Part shown: positions 9,116 through 19,237 of the stretch, piece after piece
Layout: each line of letters begins with the position of its first letter
Numbering within the stretch: the stretch's first letter is position 1
From: Clostridia bacterium
GTDB taxonomy: Bacteria > Bacillota > Clostridia > Lachnospirales > Lachnospiraceae
Reading direction: 5' to 3'
DNA length: 64,000 bases
Assembly (NCBI GenBank): GCA_003249225.1
Contig: QKJQ01000022.1
Coordinates: forward strand, 90,121 to 154,120
Translations under genes and position numbers: made by a program
The notes under the pieces: model-generated
What the model was told of the DNA's origin: nothing
Seen by the model: the letters and a program-made list of their open reading frames with translations, nothing else
Databases searched by the model: none

Positions 9116-10392
9116 GACTGCCTCATTTCTGCCACACGCTTCGAATCGCAGGACCTTTGCAACAACCGTTGCTTTACTTTAACCTCGACCTGTCTTATTG
9201 AGATCCTGCTGCCAAACGCTGTTCTGTCAGACCGCAGTCCGCTGTGTGACACGATGACCTCCTCATATTCGCTCAGTAGTCCTTCGAATATGTCCTCCCA
9301 GCTTCTGGCTCCGGCAGTCTTTAAAGCTCCTTGTCTTAGATACTCCCTCAGCGCTTTCTTCTCCATTATTTCGACCAGCCGCTCGTAGAATTCTTCCTTT
9401 TCTCTTTCCCCCGTTTCACATAGCAGTGAGTTCTGTCCGGAAATCAGGAACTCTGTCACACCGCCGCTGTTCATTGCCACGACAGGGAGTCCGCTGGCCA
9501 TAGCCTCGAGTGCTGCATTTCCGAATGTCTCCGTTGCTGAGGGAAAAGCAAAACAATCACAGGATGCATAGATCTCTGACAGCTTTTCTCCTTTTTGAAA
9601 TCCAGTCATAATAACATTATCAAATCCATATTGCTCAATTACTTCACGGTAGGTTCCATCACCTGCAAAAACAAAAGCAGCCCTTCCCTTATACTCCCGG
9701 TTCATCCTCTCGATTGCATAAAGCAGCAGGTCCAGCCCTTTCTCCGGATTTATCCGGCCGACATAGAGAAAAGCAAATTTGTTCCGTATATTCAATGCTT
9801 CCCTGACTTCTTCTTTCCGGTATTTCGTATCAAACCGGTCCTTGTCAATTCCCCTTGACCAGATACCGATTTTCTTATATCCCTTGGTAAGCAATGAATT
9901 TCTTGTATGTTTTGAAGGGACCAGTATTCTGTCTGCATTCTTATAATACTGCCGTAAATAGCTTTCTGCCGCTGGAACGAAAAGTGAAAGATGATAAAAA
10001 TCAAGGTATTTACAATAATCTGTATGGTAGCTCATGACAAGTGGCAGATGATTGGCTTTCGCGTATTTTACACCGATGCGTCCGATCCCAAACTCGGTAA
10101 CAACATGGATTAGATCTGGCTTAAAATGACTGCATAACGCGCTTATCTCCTCATAACGGGGGAAGGCCAGACAGCTGTTGGGAGCGATTTTCATATTTCT
10201 GCCTCTGAACCGATAGATTCCCTTTGCACTTTGTGCCACAAACCCTTCTCGCTCTTCCTTCTTCGCATAATCCGGTGCAAAAATCAGAAATTCAACACCT
10301 TCTCTTGCAAGATAGCCCATTAATTTTGTTAAAGTATTCGTTACTCCATTAACCTCCGGTGCGTATGTATCCGTAAAGTATGCAATTCTCAC
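9112..10392 (-). CDS. Glycosyltransferase family 4 (GT-B)
   Basis: MRIAYFTDTYAPEVNGVTNTL..., FLYVGRINPEKGLDLLL, FPSATETFGNAALEAMASGLPVVAMNSGGVTEF; 4-bp overlap with ugd start. Confidence 0.93.
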   Translation of the reverse strand: MRIAYFTDTYAPEVNGVTNTLTKLMGYLAREGVEFLIFAPDYAKKEEREGFVAQSAKGIYRFRGRNMKIAPNSCLAFPRYEEISALCSHFKPDLIHVVTEFGIGRIGVKYAKANHLPLVMSYHTDYCKYLDFYHLSLFVPAAESYLRQYYKNADRILVPSKHTRNSLLTKGYKKIGIWSRGIDKDRFDTKYRKEEVREALNIRNKFAFLYVGRINPEKGLDLLLYAIERMNREYKGRAAFVFAGDGTYREVIEQYGFDNVIMTGFQKGEKLSEIYASCDCFAFPSATETFGNAALEAMASGLPVVAMNSGGVTEFLISGQNSLLCETGEREKEEFYERLVEIMEKKALREYLRQGALKTAGARSWEDIFEGLLSEYEEVIVSHSGLRSDRTAFGSRISIRQVEVKVKQRLLQRSCDSKRVAEMRQS

Positions 10393-10759
10393 AGCTTCCT
10401 CCTTTTCACATGCAGGACTGATTGTTTTTCTATTTATTTTCAGTGTAGCACGTTGAGGTAAAATGACTGTTATACTTAGGATAAATCGCAGGAAAGAATG
10501 TTAAATCATAAAGAGCAGAGATAAATTACTGCTTTCACTCCTGCATAAAAATACATTTGCAGATTACATGATCGTACAAAATAAGCCTCTTATTATCTTT
10601 ACTAAAGGGCGTCTTGTCGTAGTCAGTGTTACAATTACAGCGGATGTATGTCTGCTGAACCTTATACTTCCCGGCAAACAATCGGCATACAAAAATGCGT
10701 CCCTTATAAAGATAATAACAGGCTGTATATGAATCCTGTAACTGATAAAAGCAAGAACT

Positions 10760-11530
10760 CTATAATCCCAGAATACGCTCTGCATTCCCATGAAAAATAA
10801 GTTCCTTTGCCTCTTCTGGTATATGCTCGTGTTTTACTGCCTGAACATACATACCAGGATTGCAGATCGGATAATCGGTTCCAAACAAAAACCGCTCCGC
10901 CCCTAACTGCTCTACTCCATACTTTAACATACCATAACGAAAAAGACCGGTTCCTGATAAGTCAAGAGAAAGATTCCTGTATTTTCTCATACGCTCCAGA
11001 TGGGAAAGAAAATCGCCCTTTTGCCCCGGATGTGCTGCCACAAAGGTTACATTCGGATGAGCAGCAACCATTTTTTCCATCTGGTCCGGATCCATTGAAT
11101 GAAAATTTACGACAAGCTCAAGCTGTCCTGCCGTATCAAGGATCTCGGAGAACTCTTTGCAGGAATAATCAGACCATCCATGGGCATAAGGAACAAGCTC
11201 TCCGACCAGCTTGACACCTTCTGCCTTCATACTTTCCATCTCTTCACAGGACTCTTTCACAAAATCAGGTGATACATGAATTCCCGGTGTATAAAATCCT
11301 TCCCATTGCTTTGCCAGCATAATTGCTTCCCGGTTCATCTGCCGAAAAGGTTCAAAATCAGTTACCCGCTCTTTCCCAAGCATCCTGATTACGGAGCCAC
11401 AGATACGATCAATGCCGGCTGCTTCTATGTCCTGTTTGAAAAATCCATCCGAAAAATCCATGCTTTCTTTGTACATACATAAATTTTCTTCCTGCTGTAC
11501 AAAGGGATGGACGTGAAAGTCGATAATCAT
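10760..11530 (-). CDS. Amidohydrolase family (TIM-barrel metal-dependent hydrolase)
   Basis: MIIDFHVHPF, VNFHSMDPD, FVAAHPGQKGDFLSHLERM, FLFGTDYPICNPGM. Confidence 0.87.
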   Translation of the reverse strand: MIIDFHVHPFVQQEENLCMYKESMDFSDGFFKQDIEAAGIDRICGSVIRMLGKERVTDFEPFRQMNREAIMLAKQWEGFYTPGIHVSPDFVKESCEEMESMKAEGVKLVGELVPYAHGWSDYSCKEFSEILDTAGQLELVVNFHSMDPDQMEKMVAAHPNVTFVAAHPGQKGDFLSHLERMRKYRNLSLDLSGTGLFRYGMLKYGVEQLGAERFLFGTDYPICNPGMYVQAVKHEHIPEEAKELIFHGNAERILGL

Positions 11531-11865
11531 ATAGATATCACCTGGTAGCCCTTCTCGATGTATGCATTCATCCCGGCGTGTCCCATCATATCATGAAGCA
11601 TGGGAAGTTTGGTTTCTAAAATTTGCTCATACACATCAAGAACCTTCGAACAGGCCAGACATACTCCTGCAATCAAACCTTGTTCTTTTGCTTTCAGGTA
11701 CAAAGGATTTTTTTCTTCCTCGAACACTGGTACCAGTTTGACGGAAGATCCTTCAAATATAATTTTTACTTCTTTACCTTCTGTTGTCATATCAATCGCA
11801 TTCATCAGGATGTGCAGAAAGCACATCTTCTTTTCTGTCATACCATAAAATAAAATCTTATCCAT
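11527..11865 (-). CDS. DsrE-like / cytoplasmic small protein, translationally coupled to the amidohydrolase
   Basis: MDKILFYGMTEKKMCFLHILMNAIDMTTEGKEVKIIFEGSSVKLV...GVCLACSKVLDVYE; stop overlaps the downstream ATG (ATGA). Confidence 0.65.
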   Translation of the reverse strand: MDKILFYGMTEKKMCFLHILMNAIDMTTEGKEVKIIFEGSSVKLVPVFEEEKNPLYLKAKEQGLIAGVCLACSKVLDVYEQILETKLPMLHDMMGHAGMNAYIEKGYQVISI

Positions 11866-12002
11866 CCTTACCTCCGTTTCTGCATTTGCTGCTGCAAACC
11901 AGCTTCCATGAAAATATCTTATGCAACCTTTTTTTAAGTGTTGTTCTTTATGATTTATATCATACCACATTTTTTAACAGTATACGACGATAACCTATCA
12001 AA

Positions 12003-12021
12003 ACGATAGTATTCCTATCGT
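12003..12021. promoter_or_regulatory. Perfect inverted repeat ACGATAG-TATTC-CTATCGT, possible operator
   Basis: 7-bp perfect arms, 5-nt spacer, about 140 bp 5' of the 11865 start. Confidence 0.4.
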
Positions 12022-12082
12022 AAGCGCAGAACACAGCAATTCGTAACATATGTCTGCCTTATTTCCCTTTCGCACGACGATA

Positions 12083-12118
12083 AAAACAGCACTTACATCT
12101 CTGTGTAAGTGCTGTTTT
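12083..12118 (-). terminator. Intrinsic (possibly bidirectional) terminator, 15-bp perfect stem AAAACAGCACTTACA/TGTAAGTGCTGTTTT
   Basis: Perfect stem, 6-nt loop, A/T runs on both sides; just downstream of the 12139..14526 gene. Confidence 0.9.
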
Positions 12119-12138
12119 ATAGTGTTTATATATATTAT

Positions 12139-14526
12139 TTAATCTGCATTAAATAATTGCGATAATACATCCTGATGTTCTTCAAGTGCATCAAGCACGA
12201 ACGTATCCCAGTGTCGGGCATCGGTATCCGAGTCACCGAACACATAATCTTCCTGACCATAATCAATAACATCAAATCCAGGGATAGCTTTGCTTGCACC
12301 GGCTGTTCTGTAGGCTGCCGCATCAGCAAGCGTAAAGGATACATTGCTGATATCTTCATAGTTCACCCAGCTGCTGATGTCCGTTCCCGTTGCTTCTGTT
12401 GCCGAACCGTTTTCTGTCTGTGTCTGTGCTGTACTTTTTGTTACAGTTACCGCACCATCCACATATTTTCCATACATTTCATCAACATACAGTGCCAGTG
12501 ATTCTCCTAAGATTTCTGAAGGTACATGGCCACCGTTCCACTGCCATTCTATTTCGGCATCGACTCCGGCATTCAGCCACGCGATCTGAAGATTAAGCGA
12601 AGAGAACATTGACATGTCACCTTCGGATGCTCCCATCATGATTCTTGTCCAGACAGGGTTATCTGTATCCTCAGCGCCGATATAATTGAGTGGATTGTAA
12701 AGGGACACAATATTGTTGCCATATTCGTCACCAGCTTCAATCTCTGCAATGTCTGCCTGGTATGCCGCGAGCATTTCATCATAGGTTGCGTAGTTTGACG
12801 AATCTTTTCCACCGGATGACGACTGTGTTGTTCCGGCATCCGGAGTTCCGACCACCATAACATTATCGCTGTTATCCGTTGTCGATCCGTCTGTCGTCGT
12901 TCCATCTGTTGGTGCTGCTGTGCTTTCTGAAGTTCCATTTGTACTATCCGTAGTTCCTGTTGTGGTTCCGCCGGGACCTCCGGTCATTCCGGCAGGTGCA
13001 CCGGTCATGTCACCGCCTGGACCACCGGTGAAATCTCCCATATCTCCGCCAGGACCACCCATTTCACTGGATGAACTTCCCTTTGCGTATTTGCCTTCAA
13101 TAAATGCCACAGCTTTATCCTCTGAGGTCATTGCCGCTACTTCTGCATCGCTTAATGCAGTTCCGTCTTCATTAAACCATGTCCAACCTTCCGAATAATC
13201 AAGGTTATCGAGGTACCACTGAAGGTTCTGGGTAAACTCCGCAAGATACAGGTCAAGATAAGTTCCGTAGTAGCCATTTGTCTCCGGATATGCTGCCAGA
13301 TCATAGCCAATGCTAAGTGCAATGGTATCGTTCATATCACCATCATTGTTCAGATCAAATCCAACAACAGATTCTTCCACGGTAAGATTCTGTGCATTGA
13401 TATATTCCATGTATGTCTCGGAGAGATATTCTGCGAGCTGTGCCTGGAACGATGTACCAAAGTCGTATGTAGTATCCATATAGTATTCAAATGCCATGGT
13501 AATATCACCTTCATACAGTGATGTAATTGCACTGTAAGCCACACAGCCCCATGCTCCGTCTGAGATATCAAAGTCAACACCATCAATGGTAACGGTTGTT
13601 GAATATCCGCCGTCGCTGGTCTCATAGACGCCAACCGCACCAGCTTCGATCTGATAATCATAAAAGTCAGAATTGTTGGAAGTTGCAGCAAACATTGTTG
13701 CGTGAGCCGCTCCACCGGAACCACCGGTAGAAACAAAATAATCAACACTTCCGGGAAGATTTCCAAGAAGAATATTATATTTTACATATCTGGCTGCTGC
13801 TTTCTGGTCTGCCAGACAGCTTGGTGCATCACCGGTATAGTAAGTATTTCCGCTGTCATCGGTTGCTGTGTCCTGTTTTCCGCGATTTCCGCAGGCAATG
13901 TTAATGTATCCGTCTGCGGCATAGGTCGTTGCTGCCGTACTGTTCATGGCAGATCCATATCCGGCTGCTCCCGTGTTAAGAATAACCGGTGCTGTTGCCG
14001 CTGTATAGACCTGTCCGTTCGTACTGGTAATCTCTGCCGTATAGTCAATGACCAGAGATCCTTTTACCGCTTCTGTGTAACTTGATGAAATAATATCGGC
14101 TGTTCCGTCTGCATTTGTATCAATACCGGTTACATACGCACCTGGAACACATACAGATACGCCCTGCTGATCCGGAAGTTCCGGATAGGCTACTGCCGAT
14201 ACAATGGACAATACCCATGCATCTGAATCTGCATAATAGGTCCACTCCTGATCTGCGTTATTTGCCAGGTTCAAAGTGCTTTCAATGTAGGCAGCATCGG
14301 ATACGATATCTACTGTTTCCGTGTCAGAAGTGGTATCTGTATTGCTCTGGTCAGCAGTATCTGATGTATTGGTATCCGATGCTGCATCTGTCGATGTTGT
14401 ATTCGTTGTGCTGCTGGTTGCTGTATTTCCTGCATTTGTACTGCTGTTGTTCTCGGCTGAACTGCCGCAAGCCGCCAGACTTACAACCATTGTACAGATA
14501 AGAAGCAGGGTAGCTGTTTTTTTCAT
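12139..14526 (-). CDS. Secreted lipoprotein, tannase-like (subtype A) alpha/beta-hydrolase with a Gly/Pro/Met- and Ser/Thr-rich insertion
   Basis: Lipobox MKKTATLLLICTMVVSLAACGSS; VSTGGSGGAAHATMFAATS nucleophile-type motif; overall tannase-like segments (INIACGNRGKQDT, AARYVKYNILLGNLPGSVDYFVSTGGSGGAAHATM). Confidence 0.6.
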   Translation of the reverse strand: MKKTATLLLICTMVVSLAACGSSAENNSSTNAGNTATSSTTNTTSTDAASDTNTSDTADQSNTDTTSDTETVDIVSDAAYIESTLNLANNADQEWTYYADSDAWVLSIVSAVAYPELPDQQGVSVCVPGAYVTGIDTNADGTADIISSSYTEAVKGSLVIDYTAEITSTNGQVYTAATAPVILNTGAAGYGSAMNSTAATTYAADGYINIACGNRGKQDTATDDSGNTYYTGDAPSCLADQKAAARYVKYNILLGNLPGSVDYFVSTGGSGGAAHATMFAATSNNSDFYDYQIEAGAVGVYETSDGGYSTTVTIDGVDFDISDGAWGCVAYSAITSLYEGDITMAFEYYMDTTYDFGTSFQAQLAEYLSETYMEYINAQNLTVEESVVGFDLNNDGDMNDTIALSIGYDLAAYPETNGYYGTYLDLYLAEFTQNLQWYLDNLDYSEGWTWFNEDGTALSDAEVAAMTSEDKAVAFIEGKYAKGSSSSEMGGPGGDMGDFTGGPGGDMTGAPAGMTGGPGGTTTGTTDSTNGTSESTAAPTDGTTTDGSTTDNSDNVMVVGTPDAGTTQSSSGGKDSSNYATYDEMLAAYQADIAEIEAGDEYGNNIVSLYNPLNYIGAEDTDNPVWTRIMMGASEGDMSMFSSLNLQIAWLNAGVDAEIEWQWNGGHVPSEILGESLALYVDEMYGKYVDGAVTVTKSTAQTQTENGSATEATGTDISSWVNYEDISNVSFTLADAAAYRTAGASKAIPGFDVIDYGQEDYVFGDSDTDARHWDTFVLDALEEHQDVLSQLFNAD

Positions 14527-14663
14527 TTGATTTCCTCCTTTATATTCCATGAATCCTTTTTCGGTCTGATCAATCGTGTTTTGATCCTGTTTCACCGTTG
14601 ATACCAAAGTACCATGGAAAGATTGAAGTAATATTGAAAAAACGCCCCTGCTTTTTGAAAAAT

Positions 14664-15950
14664 CTATGAATCTTTTGGAAGTATGACTTTAAATGTCATC
14701 TTCCCATCCGAATACGAAGCTAAAATTTCTCCCTTGTGTGCTGTAACAATTGCTTTTGCAATCGAAAGACCAAGACCATAGTGTCCCTGCCCCGATGATG
14801 TTCTTGCTTTATCTGCCCTGTAAAAACGTTCAAATATCAGTTCCATCTGCTCCTGTGACACCGGCTGCCCTTCATTCGTCACGGTCAGTGTTATGTTATT
14901 TTTTTCTTCCTTCAGGGTAACATCAATACTGCTCTTTTCAACAGAATGTTCGATTGCATTATCCATAAGAATCGAAACAAGATTTTGTATTTGTTCTTTA
15001 TTCCCCATGAGAAAGAGACTTTTTTGGATCTCGGTGTTGATCACCGTTCCTTTCTCAAAAGCAATACTCTCAAAGGGAAGAATATCCCCGGTTACCAGAT
15101 GGCTTACATCAATTTTATTCTTTTCCGGTTCAACATTTTCCGTACGTGCAAGTATCAGCAGCTGATGAACAAGTTCTGTCATTCTCTTGTTTTCATAACG
15201 TATGTTCTCAAGCCATTTACTCTTTCCCACTTCCCGTTCCAGCATATCCACATTGGTCTGGATCACCGCAAGCGGCGTTTTTAGTTCATGGCCCGCATCG
15301 GACAAATATTGTTTCTGTTTTTTGAAAGTCACTTCAAGTGGTCTGACGATTCTTTTGGACAGGTCCAGTGCAACAATAAAAATCAAAAGAACCGCAATGC
15401 CTCCAAAAATCAGTGTATATTGAGCCAGGGTCTTTACACTCTCCTGCAGTACCGTATTGTCCATCACAACGACCAGCATCACACCATTTGAAGTCTCTCT
15501 GTGATAGACCCATTGGTCATACATGCCATTCGCTTTAGTTTCATCAAAGATACGGCCTGCAAGTTCAAGCAGTTTCTCTTCCGAGATTCCGCTGCTGTCC
15601 TCCTTGTTTACTACAGTTTCCGTGCCATCTTCGTCTTTCGCTACTGCGTAAAAAGTCAGAACACTGCTGTCATAGAATTCAGGGAGGATGGAATCTTCCG
15701 GTGCCTGTTCCTGTGGTGGTGTCTGGATCTCCAAATGTCCGGTATCTGCTGAGCTGTCCACAGAGGTTGTACTATCAAAAGCAGTATTGCTCTTCCAATA
15801 ACCATCCGCATATAATTCCAGCATCTTTCTGTCTTTATGATATACTTCATAGTAACTTGAAAAGTATATGACACACAATGTCCCTGCAAACAAACCGACC
15901 AGCACTGCCATGATCGCCGCAACAATTTTCATTCTGGATCTTCTAAACAT
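14664..15950 (-). CDS. Sensor histidine kinase
   Basis: DAGHELKTPLAVIQTNVDML H-box, LVSILMDNAIEHS N-box, GHYGLGLSIAKAIV G-box, two TM segments. Confidence 0.94.
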   Translation of the reverse strand: MFRRSRMKIVAAIMAVLVGLFAGTLCVIYFSSYYEVYHKDRKMLELYADGYWKSNTAFDSTTSVDSSADTGHLEIQTPPQEQAPEDSILPEFYDSSVLTFYAVAKDEDGTETVVNKEDSSGISEEKLLELAGRIFDETKANGMYDQWVYHRETSNGVMLVVVMDNTVLQESVKTLAQYTLIFGGIAVLLIFIVALDLSKRIVRPLEVTFKKQKQYLSDAGHELKTPLAVIQTNVDMLEREVGKSKWLENIRYENKRMTELVHQLLILARTENVEPEKNKIDVSHLVTGDILPFESIAFEKGTVINTEIQKSLFLMGNKEQIQNLVSILMDNAIEHSVEKSSIDVTLKEEKNNITLTVTNEGQPVSQEQMELIFERFYRADKARTSSGQGHYGLGLSIAKAIVTAHKGEILASYSDGKMTFKVILPKDS

Positions 15951-16626
15951 TGATCGACCTCAATTCATATCCTATGCCGCGCAGAGCCTTGATTTCCACG
16001 GCTGCGCCAATGAACAATATCTTCTTTCTGGTGAATGTAAGATATACTTCTACATTGTTATACTCTGACTCATAATCATAACCCCAGATTCTGAGCGCCA
16101 ACTGTTCTCTTGTCAGCACCATCTTCTGATTCAGTATAAAATACTCCAGTATTCTGAATTCCTTCTCGCTCAGTCTGACCGATTGTCCATTTGTTGTACA
16201 GGTCAGGTTACATGTCGTAACATTCAGCTCCATATCTCCAAAGTTTAGAACTTCAGCCACCGGAACATCATTTCGCCGCACCAGCGCCCGAAGCCTTGCC
16301 AGAAGTTCCCTGGTCTCAAAAGGCTTTGCGAGATAATCATCGGCTCCGCTGTCGAGTCCCATGACCTTATCATCAAGTTCTGTTTTGGCAGTCAGCATAA
16401 GGATCGGTGTCTTAATACCTCGACGTCTTGCTCGTTTTGTGATCTCAAACCCCGACATTCCGGGAAGCATAACATCAAGAATAATAATGTCATATTCCAC
16501 ATCAAGGATTGCGCCAAGTCCGGAAATTCCATCTTCGCATACTGTGACTTCATAGTCTTCCAGACGGAGCAGTTCAGACAGTGCTTCTGCCATCCTGCTT
16601 TCATCTTCAACCAGCAATATCTTCAA
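15943..16626 (-). CDS. OmpR-family response regulator
   Basis: MKILLVEDESRMAEALSELL, DIIILDVMLPGMSG, DDYLAKPFETRELLARLRALVRR, C-terminal winged helix. Confidence 0.95.
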   Translation of the reverse strand: MKILLVEDESRMAEALSELLRLEDYEVTVCEDGISGLGAILDVEYDIIILDVMLPGMSGFEITKRARRRGIKTPILMLTAKTELDDKVMGLDSGADDYLAKPFETRELLARLRALVRRNDVPVAEVLNFGDMELNVTTCNLTCTTNGQSVRLSEKEFRILEYFILNQKMVLTREQLALRIWGYDYESEYNNVEVYLTFTRKKILFIGAAVEIKALRGIGYELRSINV

Positions 16627-16627
16627 A

Positions 16628-17992
16628 TCAATTCCCCCTGTAATCCAGCTTTTTAAGGATTTTTGGAAATAGTATCATAAAAATTATTGTGCATAGAGTC
16701 GCCGCAGTCGCATCCGCAATGGATTCTGCCAGATAAACGCCATTGACTCCGATAATCGGTGACAGAATGAAAACAAGCGGAATCAACAGAAATACTTTCC
16801 GTAGAAGTGCAATGAACAAAGAGACTTTAGCCTGTCCAAGCGCAACGAACATGTTCTGGCAGGCTCTCTGTAAACCAAATACCATCATTCCGGTCAGGAA
16901 AAACGGCATAACTCTTTCAACGGTGCGAATTAATTCCGGATCACTGGTAAACATTCCTGCGACCACTGACGGAAATAAAAGAATCAAGAGTATCAGAAGA
17001 AAATTAAAGGATGCCATGATGGTTATCATGATCTTAAATCCTTCCTTAACACGCTTTTTATCTCCGTGCCCATAATTATAACTAATAATTGGTGCCGTTC
17101 CCTGCCCAAATCCAATAAGCGGCGCACCTGCGATCTGCATGGCGCTCTGCATGACTGTCAGAGCACTGACGTAGATGTCTCCATAATGGACCAGTGTCCC
17201 ATTCATAATGAAACCAATCAGGCTTTCGGTAATTGACATAATAAACGGTGAAACACCAAGCGCAGCAATCGATCCAATGATTCGAAAATCAGGAAGCTTT
17301 CGCTGAACACGGATACGAAGTGTCGCCCGTTTTGAAAATAGGAAAGATAGTACCCATAAAGCGCTGAAGAACTGTGCGATTACGGTTGCCAGCGCTGCTC
17401 CAGCCACTCCCATATGAAAGCCAAAGATGAAAAGGGGATCGAGTAGTATATTCAGCGCAGCTCCCATCATGACCGAAACCATGGCAACTTTTGGCCTTCC
17501 CTGTGCGCTGATAAAGCTGTTCAGACCAATGGAAGTCTGTACGAATAGTGTGCCGGTCAGATAGATCTTCAGGTACTGCATTCCATATCCGATTGTCTGA
17601 TCGGAGGCTCCGGTAAGACGGAGGATCGGTTCCATGAATACATAGGAAACCGTTGTCATGATGATAGTAAAAAAGATCAGCATGAGAAAACCATTTTCTA
17701 GTATCTTTTCTGCTTTCTTTCTGTCGCCAGCCCCAAGAGCAATGGAAGCAAGCGGTGGTCCCCCTCCTCCAACGATCATGGAAAAGGCAGAAATCATTAT
17801 AATAATCGAGTTGGTAACACCAACACCTGCCAATGCATCCGTCCCAATTCCTGCAATATGCCCAATGTATATACGGTCAACAATGCCGTATAATAAATTG
17901 ACCAGTTGTGCTGCCACCGCCGGTATTGACATGCGGAATATCAACGGCAGCATTTTCATGGTACCAAGCTGTTCTTCATAGTTCTGACCCAA
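16628..17992 (-). CDS. MATE family efflux transporter
   Basis: 12-TM pattern; MLPLIFRMSIPAVAAQLVNLLYGIVDRIYIGHI and GFGQGTAPIISYNYGHGDKKRVKEGF. Confidence 0.94.
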   Translation of the reverse strand: MGQNYEEQLGTMKMLPLIFRMSIPAVAAQLVNLLYGIVDRIYIGHIAGIGTDALAGVGVTNSIIIMISAFSMIVGGGGPPLASIALGAGDRKKAEKILENGFLMLIFFTIIMTTVSYVFMEPILRLTGASDQTIGYGMQYLKIYLTGTLFVQTSIGLNSFISAQGRPKVAMVSVMMGAALNILLDPLFIFGFHMGVAGAALATVIAQFFSALWVLSFLFSKRATLRIRVQRKLPDFRIIGSIAALGVSPFIMSITESLIGFIMNGTLVHYGDIYVSALTVMQSAMQIAGAPLIGFGQGTAPIISYNYGHGDKKRVKEGFKIMITIMASFNFLLILLILLFPSVVAGMFTSDPELIRTVERVMPFFLTGMMVFGLQRACQNMFVALGQAKVSLFIALLRKVFLLIPLVFILSPIIGVNGVYLAESIADATAATLCTIIFMILFPKILKKLDYRGN

Positions 17993-18104
17993 AATCCTGT
18001 CCTCTTTTTCTTTCCGTACTTATGTTTTCTGTCTTCCCAGTTACTGCTCTTTTAACCCCAGGACTTTTTTGTCCAGTTCGTTTTCTCTCTTGTCCCGGGG
18101 ATTT

Positions 18105-18893
18105 TTATTTACATTCCTTTCCATACACTTCGATCTGCGTTAATGCCGGGAAGGGGGACGGATCGTCTGCTTTGATCAATTCTTTCAAAACAAGCCATTC
18201 AATTGTTCTTTCTTTGATTGAAAAAATATGAGGCATGCTGCTTTTCTCCATGGAAAGCACTTCTTTAGAACCATCTGAAAACTCGATGGTTGCCTGCTTC
18301 CACCAGTTATCATGCGGGAAGTCAGCTCTTGTGTATAAAACGACCTGATCAATTGTGACCCTACGGCCAAAATCAAGCTTCATCTCTGCATCATCCTGAC
18401 GATTAATGCCCCAGGATTCATAGGGCCAGTTTCCATGTGAAAGATTAGCTTTTACACCATCAATTGCATTTCTTGCTGCAAAGACTGCTTCGCCCCTTGT
18501 CTCAACATTCGCTGTTACATGAGGGTAACAGCCCTGTAAGGTATGCTGGTCGGCAACATTGAAAGCAAGATTCCTGTAACTTTCTATTTCGCTATCTTTT
18601 GCGATTCTTGCTGTCAAATAATGACGATCACCAGCAAAAACTTTCGGTGAATAACTGATCCTTTTTTCTCCGAACGGAATCTGGTATACAAGCTCTTTCT
18701 CTGTTGTATAGACAAAGGCCTGACCCAAGGCATCATCTACCTGCCAGAATACTGAATGATTTATCTCTTCCTGCTGTAGAATTATCTTATCCCCTTCTTT
18801 ATATTCGGATGAATATACAAGAATTACTTCATCCGCAGAGCTGGCAGAACAAAGCACTTCTCCGTCTGCACTAACCACCTTTAATGTCAACAT
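18105..18893 (-). CDS. Hypothetical protein with F5/8-type-C (discoidin)-like C-terminal domain
   Basis: AIDGVKANLSHGNWPYESWGINRQDDAEMKLDFGRRVTIDQVVLYTRADFPHDNWWKQATIEFSDGS resembles a carbohydrate-binding discoidin fold. Confidence 0.6.
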   Translation of the reverse strand: MLTLKVVSADGEVLCSASSADEVILVYSSEYKEGDKIILQQEEINHSVFWQVDDALGQAFVYTTEKELVYQIPFGEKRISYSPKVFAGDRHYLTARIAKDSEIESYRNLAFNVADQHTLQGCYPHVTANVETRGEAVFAARNAIDGVKANLSHGNWPYESWGINRQDDAEMKLDFGRRVTIDQVVLYTRADFPHDNWWKQATIEFSDGSKEVLSMEKSSMPHIFSIKERTIEWLVLKELIKADDPSPFPALTQIEVYGKECK

Positions 18894-19183
18894 ATGCTGC
18901 TGGCTCCTTTCCTGCTGTAAAAGATTTTTATATCACTATCCTATTACGATATGACAATTAATGCAATGAAAATGCCTAGGATTCTTTATTATAAAATTAT
19001 CTGCTTCTATTTCTTACAACCTTTTGTTGCTTCATGCGATTTCTTACATGCCGGATCAGGTTACTAAAGTTGTTACTATGAGGTATAGGGTTCGATACAT
19101 ATAATACGTACAGTCAACTTATCCGCAGTAACAATAAATAACTATGCATACATCAAACAAGCCCTCTGTTTAGGATTAGAAAA

Positions 19184-19218
19184 CAGGCCCTCTGTCAAAT
19201 GCATTGACAAAGGGCCTG
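19184..19218 (-). terminator. Hairpin CAGGCCCTCTGTCAA-ATGCA-TTGACAAAGGGCCTG
   Basis: Strong stem immediately downstream of the 19238..21118 gene. Confidence 0.8.
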
Positions 19219-19237
19219 AAGTTAACTTTTTATTTTT

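Noticed and set aside
10564-10791. 75-aa minus-strand ORF downstream of the amidohydrolase
   Set aside because: Low-complexity-free but no recognisable family, no good RBS, and overlaps the amidohydrolase 3' end.
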